Positions 37,175 through 48,400 of a stretch of 64,000 bases of DNA are shown here, in pieces; the first letter of the stretch is position 1, and each line of letters begins with the position of its first letter. The translations under genes were made by a program, and so were the position numbers. This DNA comes from Telmatactis stephensoni (lineage: Eukaryota; Cnidaria; Anthozoa; Actiniaria; Isophelliidae). A model generated the notes under the pieces. The model ran no database searches and was not told the origin of the DNA. It saw nothing but the letters and a program-made list of their open reading frames with translations. The stretch lies in contig JALIZF010001884.1 in assembly GCA_029948255.1 (NCBI GenBank), forward strand, positions 1-64,000. Direction: 5' to 3'.

Positions 37175-37203
37175 CGGAAGTAAAGGAGTGACCGGAAGTA
37201 AAA
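37175..37203 (+). promoter_or_regulatory. Paired CCGGAAGT (ETS-type) sites
   Basis: CCGGAAGTAAA occurs twice within 30 bp, about 160 bp before the inferred first exon end of the MIF4G gene. CCGGAAGT is the core consensus for ETS factors and is common in TATA-less promoters. Inference from sequence only. Confidence 0.4.
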
Positions 37204-37862
37204 GTATCTAGAAGCCCCCGAACAGTATTGTGGGTGAAGGTGTGAAATCGCGGGAACCCAGGAGATCGTTGATGACAACACATGCATGACCAGCAAAGTT
37301 TGTCTTCTTTTTCCAATAATTAAGACCTCGAGAAGACTTTTTCAAAAATATTACTCTTTCAGGTAAGTAAAACCTTTCGTTTGTTATTTTGTACGAGAGT
37401 TTTTGATGCTAGAAATGTAATATCTTGCCGCAAAAATGACGAAGTATCACTTCAGCAAACAGATGCGTGTCTGTTTACATTTGGAGCTTAAGTCATCTTG
37501 TTTTGTCTCAACTCCTCTTTTCCAAGCTTTTTCTCAATTAAACCTGAAACCATTGGTTTGGATAAATGAAAATTTTTATATACTGAGGCTTTTGAAATAC
37601 AAAATATGTGAATTATGCAACATTGCGCGACAGGGTAAGGTCCACTCGTAACCAAGGTGGAATCCATGTAGTCGTTCGTAGTCGTATTCCAGTGTTAGAC
37701 GATAAAACAGCCCTCCTTTTTATAGAAACTCGCACAACCTATACAATTTAAAAGAAAGATTTGTTTTGTAAAAGCTCATGCGGCGAGAGTACAATAAGCT
37801 TAGTACGATCTTGACCATAAGGGACGGGTATCGTTGTGTCGATGTGATGAAACCCTCCACAG

Positions 37863-38202
37863 GGGCATGGTTGCCACAGGTCAGGGAAAAGCCAGGAAAA
37901 ATATTTTTTCAAGGTCAGGGAAAAGTCAGGGAATTCGAATTTCAGTCAGGAGAAAATAGATTTTGAGCAAAAGTCAGGGAATTTTATTGTTCACAGAGTA
38001 TTTGAAAATGTTTGGTCCCTCCTAGCGGGTATGGTATGTTTTATACTTATTACTTATTGTCGTCTGCTCAATTCGCAAGCCATCGAGAAGAATCGTTTGA
38101 ATTGAAAACATAGAATATGTGAATTAGTGAGTCAGGAAAAATTATACTTTAGTCAGGGAAAAGTCAGGGAATTTTGTGATTGGATTGTTCTGGCAACCAT
38201 GA
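37863..38202. mobile_element. Element with repeated GTCAGGGAAAAG words
   Basis: Ends GCATGGTTGCCA and TGGCAACCATG are inverted repeats. The body repeats GGTCAGGGAAAAGTCAGGG and AAGTCAGGGAATTTT several times at both sides. A related word cluster is at about 45100-45140 (AAGTCAGGAAATTC, AAGGTCAGGGAAT). Non-autonomous transposon, superfamily unknown. Confidence 0.55.
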
Positions 38203-38364
38203 GGGTGCTTGCAAATGCAGGTGGCTTATCCCTTTGTGACGTGGGGTTCCTGTGGTAGCCGTGTTGATTCGAATAATTTCGCTCCTACAGTCAGGTGCAA
38301 AAGGTTGAAACTGTATTTCAAAAATTTGCATGTGCTCTCAAAAGATCACTCTTTCCTTGTATAA

Positions 38365-38597
38365 TAGGGAGCTTAAGCAGGGGACGTTTTTGTCAACACG
38401 GACGTCATACGTGCGTTTTCGTTCATCCATTCGCCGTCATAGATGAGGTTGCTGTTCTTGGTAGAAGATGAAAAGCCTTAACTGACCTTCTGCTTAACGA
38501 AAATGGACACATCATTTATGATGGCAAACGGATGAAGAAGAACGTACACTGTGGTGGCGTCCACGTTGACAAAAACGTCTCCTGCTTAAGCTCCCTA
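38365..38597. mobile_element. MITE with 45-bp TIRs and ATAA flanks
   Basis: Ends TAGGGAGCTTAAGCAGGGGA and the inverse TCTCCTGCTTAAGCTCCCTA pair, and GTTTTTGTCAACACGGACG/CGTCCACGTTGACAAAAAC continue the arms. ATAA lies on both sides (38361-38364, 38598-38601). Related by its terminus to the element at 44745-44996. Confidence 0.7.
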
Positions 38598-39008
38598 ATA
38601 AATGTTTTGGGACCTCATTGTGCTGGCTCAAGTGCATTGTGTTCTGAGTATGTGCATGGGAAAAATTGTAAGAAAGAAAAAATGTAAAACCACGATTGTA
38701 AGAGAAAAACCCCAGGCCGTATATTTTGATTAGAGATAATCCTATGTAATTTCTATTTTTGGCCAAGAAGGTACAAAATACTAAATCCTGTGATTTTGCC
38801 CCTAGAAGATATGATGATCATCCCAATTGAAAATACTTCCACAAGATAAACGTGGAACCCCTAATTTCTGATTTGTGTATTCATTTATGTACAATGAGAC
38901 GCCCAATGAGACTCACATTATTTTAGTTGGGATAGTTTTTGTCCTGATCATATACTATGTAATACACATTGAAACTGATTAGTTAATATTACTTATTTCC
39001 AATAGATA

Positions 39009-42000
39009 ATGATTCATGTGACTTCACCAATCAGAAGGCCAGCAGGTGGCCTAAGAAAGCCATCATTAGATACAAAAAACAAAACTCGACCCAAGACTCC
39101 TTATTCTTTACCAAAAGATTTAGTGAGTGCCAGTTTACAAGCCAAACTTCTTGAATTGGATGATGTTAATCAGCAGGATGTCGTCACAGAAGAAATATTG
39201 TCATCACTACAGGACAAGAGTCTTTCTTCAAGTGAATGCTTAAAAATGTTCCTTAGGACCTCATGGAAGGATAGACACCAGAAGCCACTGATTGCCAAAG
39301 TTTTTCATACGGTCACACAAGAAAGTGATGCAGATTTTGCATCACTTATAGAAACTCAATGTAATAATTTGTTAAATGTGTTAACCTTGCTTGGTAAGCC
39401 AGATATAAATGATCTTGGTCTAGTAACATTGCTCGTCAACTTGTATCACATTGAAGATCTCCCTGATGAACACAAAGCCGGCATAGAGGAGTATCTGGTG
39501 GATATTGCTAAGGCATTCTGGCCATACTTTTTGCCAGATAAACATGCTCGGATTTGGAGTGATGATATTTGTGATGCTGTCTGTGATGTGCTGAATGCAG
39601 TCGGCAAAACCCTAGATAACAAATGCCCTGTCAACATGGAGCGTGCCTTCAACAACATTACAATGTTGCTGTTTGCTTCAAGTTCCACCATCTCAAGCTA
39701 CACACTGTTGAGGTTTTTAGAACTGAAGGAGTTCAGAGCCTCAAAATGGTCATTGACTAAATCTGCCAAGAGTTATTACAAGTCTGCTTATTTGAAAGTA
39801 AGTGCACTGAATTAATGTTTTATTTTTTATTCAGAGTTTAGATTGTGACAGTTTTATGTAATGTATAAAGAATGAGAGAGTGTGTTATATCGGTGGATAA
39901 AGATCCAAGCCAAAGGCGAGGACCTTTAGACCTGATAATACACTCTTGATTTCTTTATATTACTTATCAAACATCTAGTTGTCACCAGAATTTTCCAAGT
40001 TTGACTATTTTTACTAAGTTTGACTAAGTTTATGCAAATGAACAAAATCTTTATCCGAAATATATATAGATCTAAATTACAGTAGTGATTTCCATTGTGT
40101 TTTCTAATGAATTATTAATGAGTTTGATAAGGTGTTATATAATTGTTGTTTTGTAACTAGAATGCATGGATAGACCTAGTGTGAAAATTGAAATTTGCAA
40201 ATTTGGTACTACATGTAAGTGCTAGATGAACTCTTTGGGTACTAAGCACCTGAACTACCATTAAAAATGATACTTCTTTGAAAATTTTTTAACTTCTTCA
40301 GTTTTTACATCAAAGTTTCAATGACTCATTCAAACACAGTACCAGTAAGGAAACAAAAACCAGACAGGGCAAAGTCCTATCAGTTTTCTGGTTTTTGCCA
40401 AAAAATCATCAGATTTTAAGGAAACTCCAAAAACATGTTTTGGCAGAAATCACCCAATTACAAGTTGACATCTTAGACAAAAAGTTTCTTTTTTAGCCAA
40501 AAGTCTGCATGTCAAAATTCAGTCCAAGTACATGATTTCTGTACATGTACCTTTTCCCCCATTTACTAGTGAAAAACCTGAACTACTTCTTTTTGTGGCC
40601 ATTGTTATGCTTTGCTACTAAAAACCTCATTAATGATTAATTTCTAGGTACTTTAATACATAAAAGTGCTCTTACAATAAATGTTTTCTTTCAGCATCCA
40701 AGAAGAAGTAGTAGCAGCTCCCCTGAGAAGTCAGATTCCCCAGAATCATGCTATGATGAAGATATAAATGACATCAAGTCAGCTACATATAGTAGTGCCT
40801 CAGATAGTCCTAGATCATGTTCAGATAGTGATGTCTCCAACACCTCTAATGACGGCAAACTGTATAGTTCACCCACAAGGTCAGATTCACCAAGTAGTAT
40901 TGATGATGAGGTGTTCAACTCCCCTGAAAATACACCAAGCACTACTGAGCCACCCGTCAATGATAACTCTTACCTCATCAAAGATTCCAACTATGAAGTC
41001 ATCATTAGAAAAAATACTTTAGACAATGGATCTAAAACTGCTGTTGTTCGAGTGAAAGAACTCAGTACAGAGGATAAAAGTAGTACAGTGGCAAATCTTG
41101 ATTCCATAAACCAAGACTTTAGTACTGGCAGTACAGACAGTTTAAGAGATTTTGAAAAAAGTAACTCATCTTTAGTTCATCCTGAAGAAGCAGCACAGTC
41201 TACAGACTTGGCAATTGAAAGAGATCACCCTGCTCAGGCCTTAATTGAAAGTGAAAATTTTGAGACATTTCCAAAATCTAGTGGCTGTCTTGCCCAACAA
41301 CCTGATATCTCTTCTTGTACAAACTGGGAAGAAGATTCTCTCCCTAGCAAAATTCCATTTTCTGGGGGATTTGGTCTTCCTGGACAGCAACAGTTCCATG
41401 GAGTTTCAGTTCCTGGCCAAAATGGCCATCCACGTGGTGGCTTTCCTAGAACATTCAGAAGAGCACAATCTGAGAATGGAGACCTGAAATCAAGTAACTT
41501 TGCTTCAGAAGGACAGTTTATTAATACTGGTGGTTTTCAAAAAAGAAATGGCTTCTTTAGGAGAGCTCAATCTGAGAATAACGGCAGTTACTCCAATGAG
41601 CAATTTGTCAATAGTGGTGGTTTCTCAAGACCGAATGCCACTACCTTACAAAGAACTTTATCTGAAAGCGACAGTTCTCATGTATATGATAATGAAGGTC
41701 AATTTCAGCATCAATACCAAAGGAGGAGTAGTTATGAGAGATATCACTGGAGAAGCATGCTAGGTAAGACATGTTTTTATACATTGCATTCCTTACAGTG
41801 CAACTACTGAAACCAGGGCCACTTAAGGCACTGTTACACTATGCAATTTTTCTTGCAACTTGCAATGCAATGCCATTGCGTTGCAAGTTGCAGAAGAGAA
41901 TATGCATGTAACACCCTCTTCAGCAACTTGCAATGCTATGTAGACCAAGAAAGAGTTGCATTGCAAGTTGCAAGCATTTCACCGGCATCTTGCAATGCTA

Positions 42001-43176
42001 TGCTTTCATCAGCATTGCATTGCAAGTTGCAAGAAAAATTGCATTATGTAACAGCGCCTTTACAATGTAGATAACATGAGACAATCACCATTGAGAATGA
42101 AAACAAAAGCATTCCAACTTCAAAGCTTGAAGCAATCAAGCATGACTGCTATTAACTATGAGCAATTTGCATTTCCTCACCAGTAGCTACAAAAATCTTT
42201 TGTTAAAACATGAAGCGTTCTTGTGAGTAAAATAAATCATGTTCTAGCCATTTCTTTGTACGTTACATGCACAGTTTCAATGTATTCTCATACTGAATTG
42301 TGATTGGTTCACATTGTCTATGTGGCTCTTGTTTCGGTCGTCACACTGTAAAGAAGTCTCTTCCATGGAATAACTGATAGCTCCCACTGTCTACCATGCA
42401 AAAAGTGCCAACATTGCACACAACATAGCAGGAATGGACACATGCAGTTACATCACTGCATACACAAAAAATCCATTGTGTGTTTCTAAGCCTGTATTTA
42501 AAACATTTCTATTGTACTTCAGAGTTTCCAGTCCAAGAAATCAGTGGTGAAGACAATGACGTAAGCTCCAGGTTGTACCTTCTAAGCTTTGCAGTGCAAC
42601 CTGCATCACTAGAAAGACCCTCTGATTTAACACTTGAATCAGAACTTGAAGAAAAAGTCTGGTTGAAAGATTTTGTACTGAGAAAGGTAAGTTTCCTTAG
42701 TAGCTACAATCAAGTAAGAGAAGTCATTGTTCTTTAGAAACATTGGTGGCTTTGTGTCTAAAGCGCTGTCTACTTTTGATGGACAAACTACACCACAAAA
42801 AAAGGGTTTTATGTTTGAGATAAAACTGTTGTGAGATAACTATTAGTAATCAAAGAGGTTCTGATCGAAGTGCCAGCCTGAGTGACTTTTCTGATGAGGT
42901 TTCCCTCATTGGTCAAAATTATCAACAGCCTTTCTTTCTATGCCAAAACATCACTAAGGTCATTTTGAGAAAAATGATTCAAAGAAAATGTTTTTTTGTT
43001 TGAGTTAACAGAGTTTTGAGAAAACTATAATTATTGACCAAGTAGTTGCCATAGCGTATTTCAATAATAATAATAATATTTAAAAACAGCTTGGACAGCA
43101 GCAAATAGCTAAACTGTTGTATTTTTTATCTTTACAGCCTGTCACTGTGTTGGATCGTTTTGGTTCATCTTCATAA
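39009..43176 (+). CDS. MIF4G-domain protein with Ser-rich tail
   Basis: Exons 39009-39797, 40695-41763, 42523-42686 and 43138-43176 join in frame (phases 0, 1, 0) to 686 residues. A non-coding exon ending at 37362 probably splices to 39006, only three bases before the ATG. Residues about 60-263 form an all-helical domain ending LLRFLELKEFRASKW..YYKSAY. The same LL.LE..EFRA..W.....YY.S pattern ends human MIF4GD, so I assign the MIF4G (eIF4G-middle) fold used by translation and mRNA-decay factors. Residues 264-400 are Ser/Asp-rich and disordered. Residues about 505-620 hold three spaced basic-Ser motifs: FRRAQSENG (517), FRRAQSENN (551), LQRTLSESD (581), which look like basophilic-kinase or 14-3-3 sites. 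The last 67 residues are unmatched. Exact orthology is not known; role in mRNA translation is inference. Confidence 0.75.
41826..42059. mobile_element. MITE with 49-bp TIRs and TTA target duplication
   Basis: Within intron 3 space of the MIF4G gene. Ends AGGCACTGTTACACTATGC and GCATTATGTAACAGCGCCT pair, and TTTTTCTTGCAACTTGCAATG/CATTGCAAGTTGCAAGAAAAA continue the arms. The CAACTTGCAATGC word repeats inside. TTA on both sides (41823-41825, 42060-42062) fits PIF/Harbinger. Confidence 0.75.
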
Positions 43177-43220
43177 TTCATAATGACACAACTCATACTG
43201 CAAAGCATTCTACAACTCCT

Positions 43221-43700
43221 GTTGTATAGCTATAAGTATGCTATTCTTTCACTACCAGCAATCACCAGATGATCTACATCTTCTGATGGACCTGCCAGAT
43301 TTCTTAGCTTATGGTTTGCACTAGAAGTGAAATCAGTGAATTTGAGCAAAATGTTTAAAAATGGAAAATGATACGTTGTATAGCTATAAGTATGCTATTC
43401 TTTCACTACCATCATGCAGCAATCACCAGATGATCTACATCTTCTTCTGATGGACCTGCCAGATTTCTTAGCTTATGGTTTGCACTAGAAGTGAAATCAG
43501 TGAATTTGAGCAAAATGTTTAAAAATGGAAAATGATACGTTGTATAGCTATAAGTATGCTATTCTTTCACTACCATCATGCAGCAATCACCAGATGATCT
43601 ACATCTTCTTCTGATGGACCTGCCAGATTTCTTAGCTTATGATTTGCACTAGAAGTGGAATCAGTGTTTTAAGCAAAATGTTTAAAATGGAAAATGATGT
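43221..43700 (+). repeat. Three tandem copies of a 154-164 bp unit in the 3' UTR
   Basis: Copies 43221-43374, 43375-43538 and 43539-43700 begin GTTGTATAGCTATAAGTATG and share ATCACCAGATGATCTAC and ATGGACCTGCCAGATTTC. Copy 1 lacks TCATGCAG and a CTT; copy 3 has several substitutions. The array begins 45 bp after the MIF4G stop codon and ends before AATAAA at 43775, so it should lie in the 3' UTR. Confidence 0.9.
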
Positions 43701-43997
43701 GTTGTAGAGAATTTTTAATAGATATATATTTTTGTTATTGTTCAGCTTTTAGAAACAAATTATGAAATTGAAACAATAAAATAAAAGTTGTTTGTTTTAG
43801 AGAACAGACAAGAAACCTATTAATCCTTGTACCATCACCATCAGGTTGAAAATTCAAATGCTCCCAACATTTTGTTGCACTCTGGTGGTAACAGAACAAA
43901 ATAAATGTTGGGTATATTGTTGTCTTCTGTTAAAACATATGCAGCTCATTGGAGCTAACAATTTTAGAAGTTGTGGACCACCACAAAACACACACAC

Positions 43998-44242
43998 CAG
44001 GGCCGTAACCAATTAAGGGGGGACGCACTGGGTGCAAGCCAAAGGTGCATCGGGTCCACAGCCACTCCCCTGTACTCCCTCGCCTTCCCCCCCCCCCCCC
44101 CCTCCCCACACACACACACACACGCACACCGAAGCAGCAGAATGTTGGGAAAGGTAAAGTATTTAGACAAATTAAAGCAAACGTAGTTAGATAGTTCCAT
44201 TTCATGTGCGCCCACCCAGTAAAACCCCTGGTTACGGCCCTG
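43998..44242. mobile_element. MITE with CAGGGCCGTAACC ends
   Basis: CAGGGCCGTAACCA and TGGTTACGGCCCTG are perfect 14-bp inverted repeats. The interior holds a C homopolymer followed by an ACAC microsatellite. CAGGG ends suggest hAT type; no clear target duplication seen. Confidence 0.7.
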
Positions 44243-44744
44243 TACAATAATACATTTTCACTGGAAAAGGCATAACCACTATGACAAATGGCCAAACATA
44301 TTTTAACAGTTTTTATTTTCGTTGTACCACTGTTTTTTCGACAACAAATGATTGAAAAATATCAAAATATGATCATCTTGATGGTGCAAAACTTCCAGTT
44401 TTTCTTTGTTTTTTGTTTGATCTGGGAGCTAAAACTTTGACCTTTCTTTGACCAATCCTTGCCTGCTTATTAGGTTTAGGGAAGGAGAAGGGTCTCCTCC
44501 CTACACTTTCTCTAGTTCTCTAGCCATGTAGGCTACAATAATATTTATTTGGCACTTGGTACTTGAATATACATGGGTATTGCCGCAAATAATTTTTTCC
44601 CAATAATAATTTGCCTGTTCCTTACATTTTAGATTATTATTACGTGTCAGTATACATTTAAAGATGTGTGCTGACACAGCTTTCTGTACAAACACTGATC
44701 CGGCTAGGATTGATTAAATACATGAATCAGTCGTCAGTGTTCAT

Positions 44745-44996
44745 ATTAGGGACCTTAAGCTCCACGTAAACGTGAAACGGCAGACCGCGGAGAGGATCAC
44801 GTACGTGATCTGCTTTTTTCGCGCCTGGTGACGCACGTTTGACACTTAAAGGTGAGCATGACTTTTTGCGTTTTCGGCAAACGCAAAATGACTGATCTTT
44901 GAATTGAAATGTAAATGTCAGATGCGATAAAAGCAGGTCTCGTGATCCTCTTCGCCGTCTGCCGTTTCCCGTTTAGGTGAAGCTAAAGGTCTCTAT
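44745..44996. mobile_element. MITE with 58-bp imperfect TIRs
   Basis: Left TATTAGGGACCTTAAGCTCC..ACGGCAGACCGCGGAGAGG pairs with right CCTCTTCGCCGTCTGCCGT..AGCTAAAGGTCTCTATTA. About 135 bp of non-coding sequence lies between. Its terminus resembles the element at 38365-38597. Confidence 0.65.
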
Positions 44997-45752
44997 TATT
45001 GATATTTCAGTTATACCTGACTTTTTTTTTCAATTCTGTCAATTCTTGTCTATGCGCAAAAAAATGTTTTTCATGGTTCATGAGTTAATTCCACTTGAAA
45101 AGTCAGGAAATTCTTCACTTTTTTTAAGGTCAGGGAATAGTGTTTGTAGAATAATTGAATCTATTCTGCTAGATTTGAATCGAATTTACAAAACTTCAGA
45201 TTTTCCATTACAATACCATGTGCTCAACAATCTCTCACAACACTCTCACGCCACACTCTCACGTGACTAAGTTCGTATAATGTTCGGGCTCACTTCGTAC
45301 AATTTCCGTACAGTGTTAGGCATGTTCTTATTTAGTCAAGGAAATAATTAAAATACAACAAAAGTGGGGAAAAAGATAATCATATCAGGCTACGATTTCA
45401 AATCCAATGTTTCTTTGCATGTGGGAATCATACTATATATTATAACATTTCTTCCAAATTATAAAAATGTGATATTTCATCCAAGCTTTTGGACCAATGG
45501 TCCATTGGCTGCAAGATAACTAAAATAAATGTCAAGCCAAAATAAGCAAGAGAGCAGAATTTGCAATTAAGACCAATTAACAGAAGGGATGTATGACATT
45601 TACATATGCACATTTGGCTTATAGACCTTGTATATAACAAAATATAATATACAGAAGATGTTGATTAGGTTAGTGTAAACAATGACGAATTTGTGGTTGA
45701 AGCCTTCAACCTCCACAAGTAGACCACGTGACAACGTGGACTTTAATAAGGA

Positions 45753-46501
45753 CTACAATTTAAACTGGTAATTCAGCCAATAGGCCAAGACCGCAACAAT
45801 CAGTATAAAAAAAGTCAATATTATCATCAATTCTCCAGTCATTAGCTTGTATAAATGGCTTCCAAAGAATATATTACTAATTAACCCACTTTTGACATTC
45901 AAACGAGGGAATGGCACATCAGGAACTTCGACTCCCAGGAAGTCACACAACGGTTTCCATCCTTGCGTGACGTTGTAGACGAGAAGCTGATCCCGCTGGA
46001 CGGAGGACTTGACCCGCGCGTTGTGATTTATATAGCCTTTTGTAAATGCATCGCGAAGGCTCTCCTTTGGTCCTTCCATCATTGTTGTTTCGATAGCGTC
46101 AAAAAGTCTCTTCCACTTTCGTCCAGTTGGGGTACAACGAAGTCCAAGTCTCATGGACAACGAAGAAAACACAACCACATCTACAGAGAGAGTTTTCAGC
46201 CAGCTTTGAATCCACACTTCCTCGCTATCTCGAACCATCAAAAGAACTTTAGCGTCAGGAAATGCAGTGAAAATTTCTTTCCACAATAAACAAGCGGGAA
46301 GATCTGTAACTGCGTCAACGTCTTCATACATCGTCGCAAAATTTGGCATTTGTTTTCCTTCCAGCGCATCAATATACTCATCTAAATTGTAAATCCAGTG
46401 CTCTTCGCAATCATGAACATTGTAGCCAAGAATTCGTAATGCCGATGCTACAGATTTATATTAGTGCCAGTTTTTGGCATTCCTGCGCAAATGAGCTTCA
46501 T
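45753..46501 (-). pseudogene. Sulfotransferase, broken by a 5-bp insertion in the P-loop
   Basis: On the minus strand ATG at 46501 opens MKLICAGMPKTGT, the 5' PAPS-binding loop of P-loop sulfotransferases. Directly after GT the frame is lost: the DNA has five extra bases (TATAA inside ACTAATATAAATCTG at about 46460-46470). Without them the expected Lys-Ser would follow and the frame would run on through VASALRILGYNVHDCEEHW into the long frame ending at 45753, for about 247 residues. The 3' phosphate-binding motif is intact (VLLMVRDSEEVWIQSW). The C-terminus has a hydrophobic segment (IILTFFILIVAVLAYWL), so it may be membrane-anchored. No introns. The layout matches the invertebrate Sulfotransfer_4-type family. 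Either a recent pseudogene or an assembly error. Confidence 0.8.
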
Positions 46502-46701
46502 TTTCGCTAGTTGTGGACTACTCTGATGCTGGAGCACTGATTGTCGTTGTGACTTGATAGCGTGCCGCCTCAGACTTGCTTGTTTGACCTCGATTGTCTG
46601 AAACTGACCAGAAGTTGCACTCTATGACGTACGCTACGCCAGAGCTTAGTTTTTACTCGTGCCCAGGCCTTTAGGCCGGGAACGAGTTATAAACTGCAAA
46701 T

Positions 46702-46735
<34 letters not shown>

Positions 46736-47237
46736 CCTCTGTTCGTCCTCAGCTACTTCTGATTGGTTAAGAACGTAAAAACAATGCCCTTCATTCATCA
46801 CCTTTGAGCGACAGCGAACGCAAGCCAGGAACTTGAGGAATGCAAGATGGCCGACTATAAAGAAAATAGCTTTCAGAGACAGGCTTTTCCTGCAGTAGAA
46901 CAATGTAATTTGGAGCTTTTAACTCGAGATATACCTATATACTTATATGAGCTTCAGAATGGGCTGTTATTTTGAGCTTCATCTCCAATACTTTGACCAA
47001 ATATCGAACTCTAAATGGAGTACTTGAAAGAGAACCCTCGCGATAAACATGGATAAACTGAGTATTTCCTATGAGCTGTGAATCTACGAATTTCTCATCC
47101 TACATGTTGCTAAACGAACATACGTAGAAGCAAGTCAATTGTATTCCTCATTCAAGCATTCAAGAGATCTTGAGAGGTTTTTGTACTGAATTTTAATACG
47201 GAATTCTAAAGCAGACCATTGCATGGAACGGATAGGT
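46502..47237. other. Spacer with poly-T tract
   Basis: Contains a short palindrome CCCAGGCCTTTAGGCCGGG (46661) and a 34-base T run (46702-46735). Nothing else identified. Confidence 0.6.
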
Positions 47238-47542
47238 TCCATTGACCTTGTTGGTCACGTAACGTCTTTTATTATTTAAAACATCCGAAACATGAACGAA
47301 AATATTCACGATTTGTTATTTTGTTAAAAACGCCGTTGTAGAAGTCTTTACAGCAAACAATTGAGACACATAGTGAAATTAAAAGTTGAATAAACTGGTA
47401 TATTCGCTGGTAATATTTTGCATGTCGACTAATAGCTGCTGACAGACAAATTGACTAATCAGATATTCTTTAAAAAGGTCAAAAAAGGTCTTTATTATGT
47501 TATGGTTAAGTGAAGAATGCGTGAAACGGCTCGGGGAAGAGT

Positions 47543-48049
47543 TAGTCCAGTCCCAGACTCTCTTTCTTGCCGCTCCAGGACTCGCGGAGAAAGAGAGTCC
47601 AGTATAACTTGCATGCGCATGTCAGCTTAGTGACCACGCGATCACCACATTCATGTGGTGATCGCGTGGTTACAAATCCTAAATAAAGTCGTCTAATGAT
47701 TCAAGGTGGCTGAAGAAGAAAGTGTTTTGTATACACGATATCAGTCTCATTTCGGAAAGCCATTTGTTGATTCAGTGAGCTATGCACTTGGAAAAACCAA
47801 CCATAATCTTTTACCAAAGTTTGAGCAGTTACAGGCCATTTACGGACGGACAGTTGTGAAAGACGTATTTGTGAATTTTTCGATACGCATCACTACCACT
47901 ACCAAACACTTACATTTGCATATTGCAAGCTCTCAAAACAAAACTTTTTATCTGATTGGCTCATTTTGCACATGCGCATGCAAGTTATACTGGACTCTCT
48001 TTCTCCGCGAGTCCTGGAGCGGCAAGAAAGAGAGTCTGGGACTGGACTA
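47543..48049. mobile_element. MULE-like element: perfect 79-bp TIRs, 10-bp TSD
   Basis: Positions 47543-47621 and 47971-48049 are exact reverse complements over 79 bp (outer end TAGTCCAGTCCCAGACTCTC). GGGGAAGAGT flanks both sides (47533-47542, 48050-48059). Long TIRs with a 9-11 bp duplication are the mark of Mutator-like elements. The interior has a 17-bp perfect hairpin (CCACGCGATCACCACAT, about 47635-47670) and a partial reading frame at 47706-47885. No transposase; non-autonomous and apparently young. Confidence 0.85.
47706..47885 (+). pseudogene. RecQ-type helicase fragment captured in the MULE
   Basis: The plus frame reads YALGKTNHNLLPKFEQLQAI, then YGRTVVKDVFVN. The order L.P.QLQAIYG...KDVFVNLPTG is what precedes the Walker A motif of RecQ-like helicases. 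The frame loses similarity right after DVFVNF, before the expected TG.GKS. About 55 residues, no start signal needed: a gene fragment carried by the transposon. Moderate confidence because the match is short and from memory. Confidence 0.4.
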
Positions 48050-48097
48050 GGGGAAGAGTACGAACGGGGCTGGTCATTGAAGCCTCTCCTATAAGGG

Positions 48098-48400
48098 GGC
48101 TTCCGGGGCACGAGTGAACGCACGTGTGCGTCTAGTTAGCATTTTAAGGTGGCACGAAATAGTTTTCTAGTGACCACACCCACCTCCACTTTTCATTTTT
48201 GTGGTTACTGGCTTTATGCCAGTAACACACTATGTCATGGGCTTCAAGGGTGCGTGCGTGCGTGCGTGTGTAATTCGGAAATCCCCGAAGTAGAGCCGAA
48301 TTGTCAAGCCGAAAGATATGCGAACTTCGTTCGCCCGTCCGAGAGTGTTGAAGTTGACTATTAACTAGACGCACTCGTGCGTTCACTCGTGCCCATGTAA
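48098..48400. mobile_element. Inverted-repeat element nested in the foldback
   Basis: GGCACGAGTGAACGCACGTG..GCGTCTAGTTA at 48107-48139 and its inverse TTAACTAGACGCACTCGTGC..ACTCGTGCC at 48361-48394 form 33-bp arms with one or two mismatches. The 220-bp interior contains a GTGCGTGC microsatellite. Confidence 0.65.

Larger units (their letters stand above)
36929..39005. other. LONP2-MIF4G intergenic region
   Basis: Holds the LONP2 3' UTR, the probable non-coding first exon of the next gene (ending 37362 before GTAAGT), and two MITE-like elements (37863-38202, 38365-38597). GACCGGAAGTAAA/TACCGGAAGTAAA at about 37175-37203 resembles paired ETS-family sites (CCGGAAGT), suitable for a promoter of the downstream gene. 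Confidence 0.5.

Noticed and set aside
41743..41763. eIF4E-binding motif in YHWRSML of the MIF4G protein
   Set aside because: The consensus is Y-x4-L-hydrophobic. Here Met replaces the Leu, and the exon ends two residues later; too weak to claim.
45963..46289. 108-residue plus-strand open frame
   Set aside because: Antisense shadow of the sulfotransferase coding sequence.
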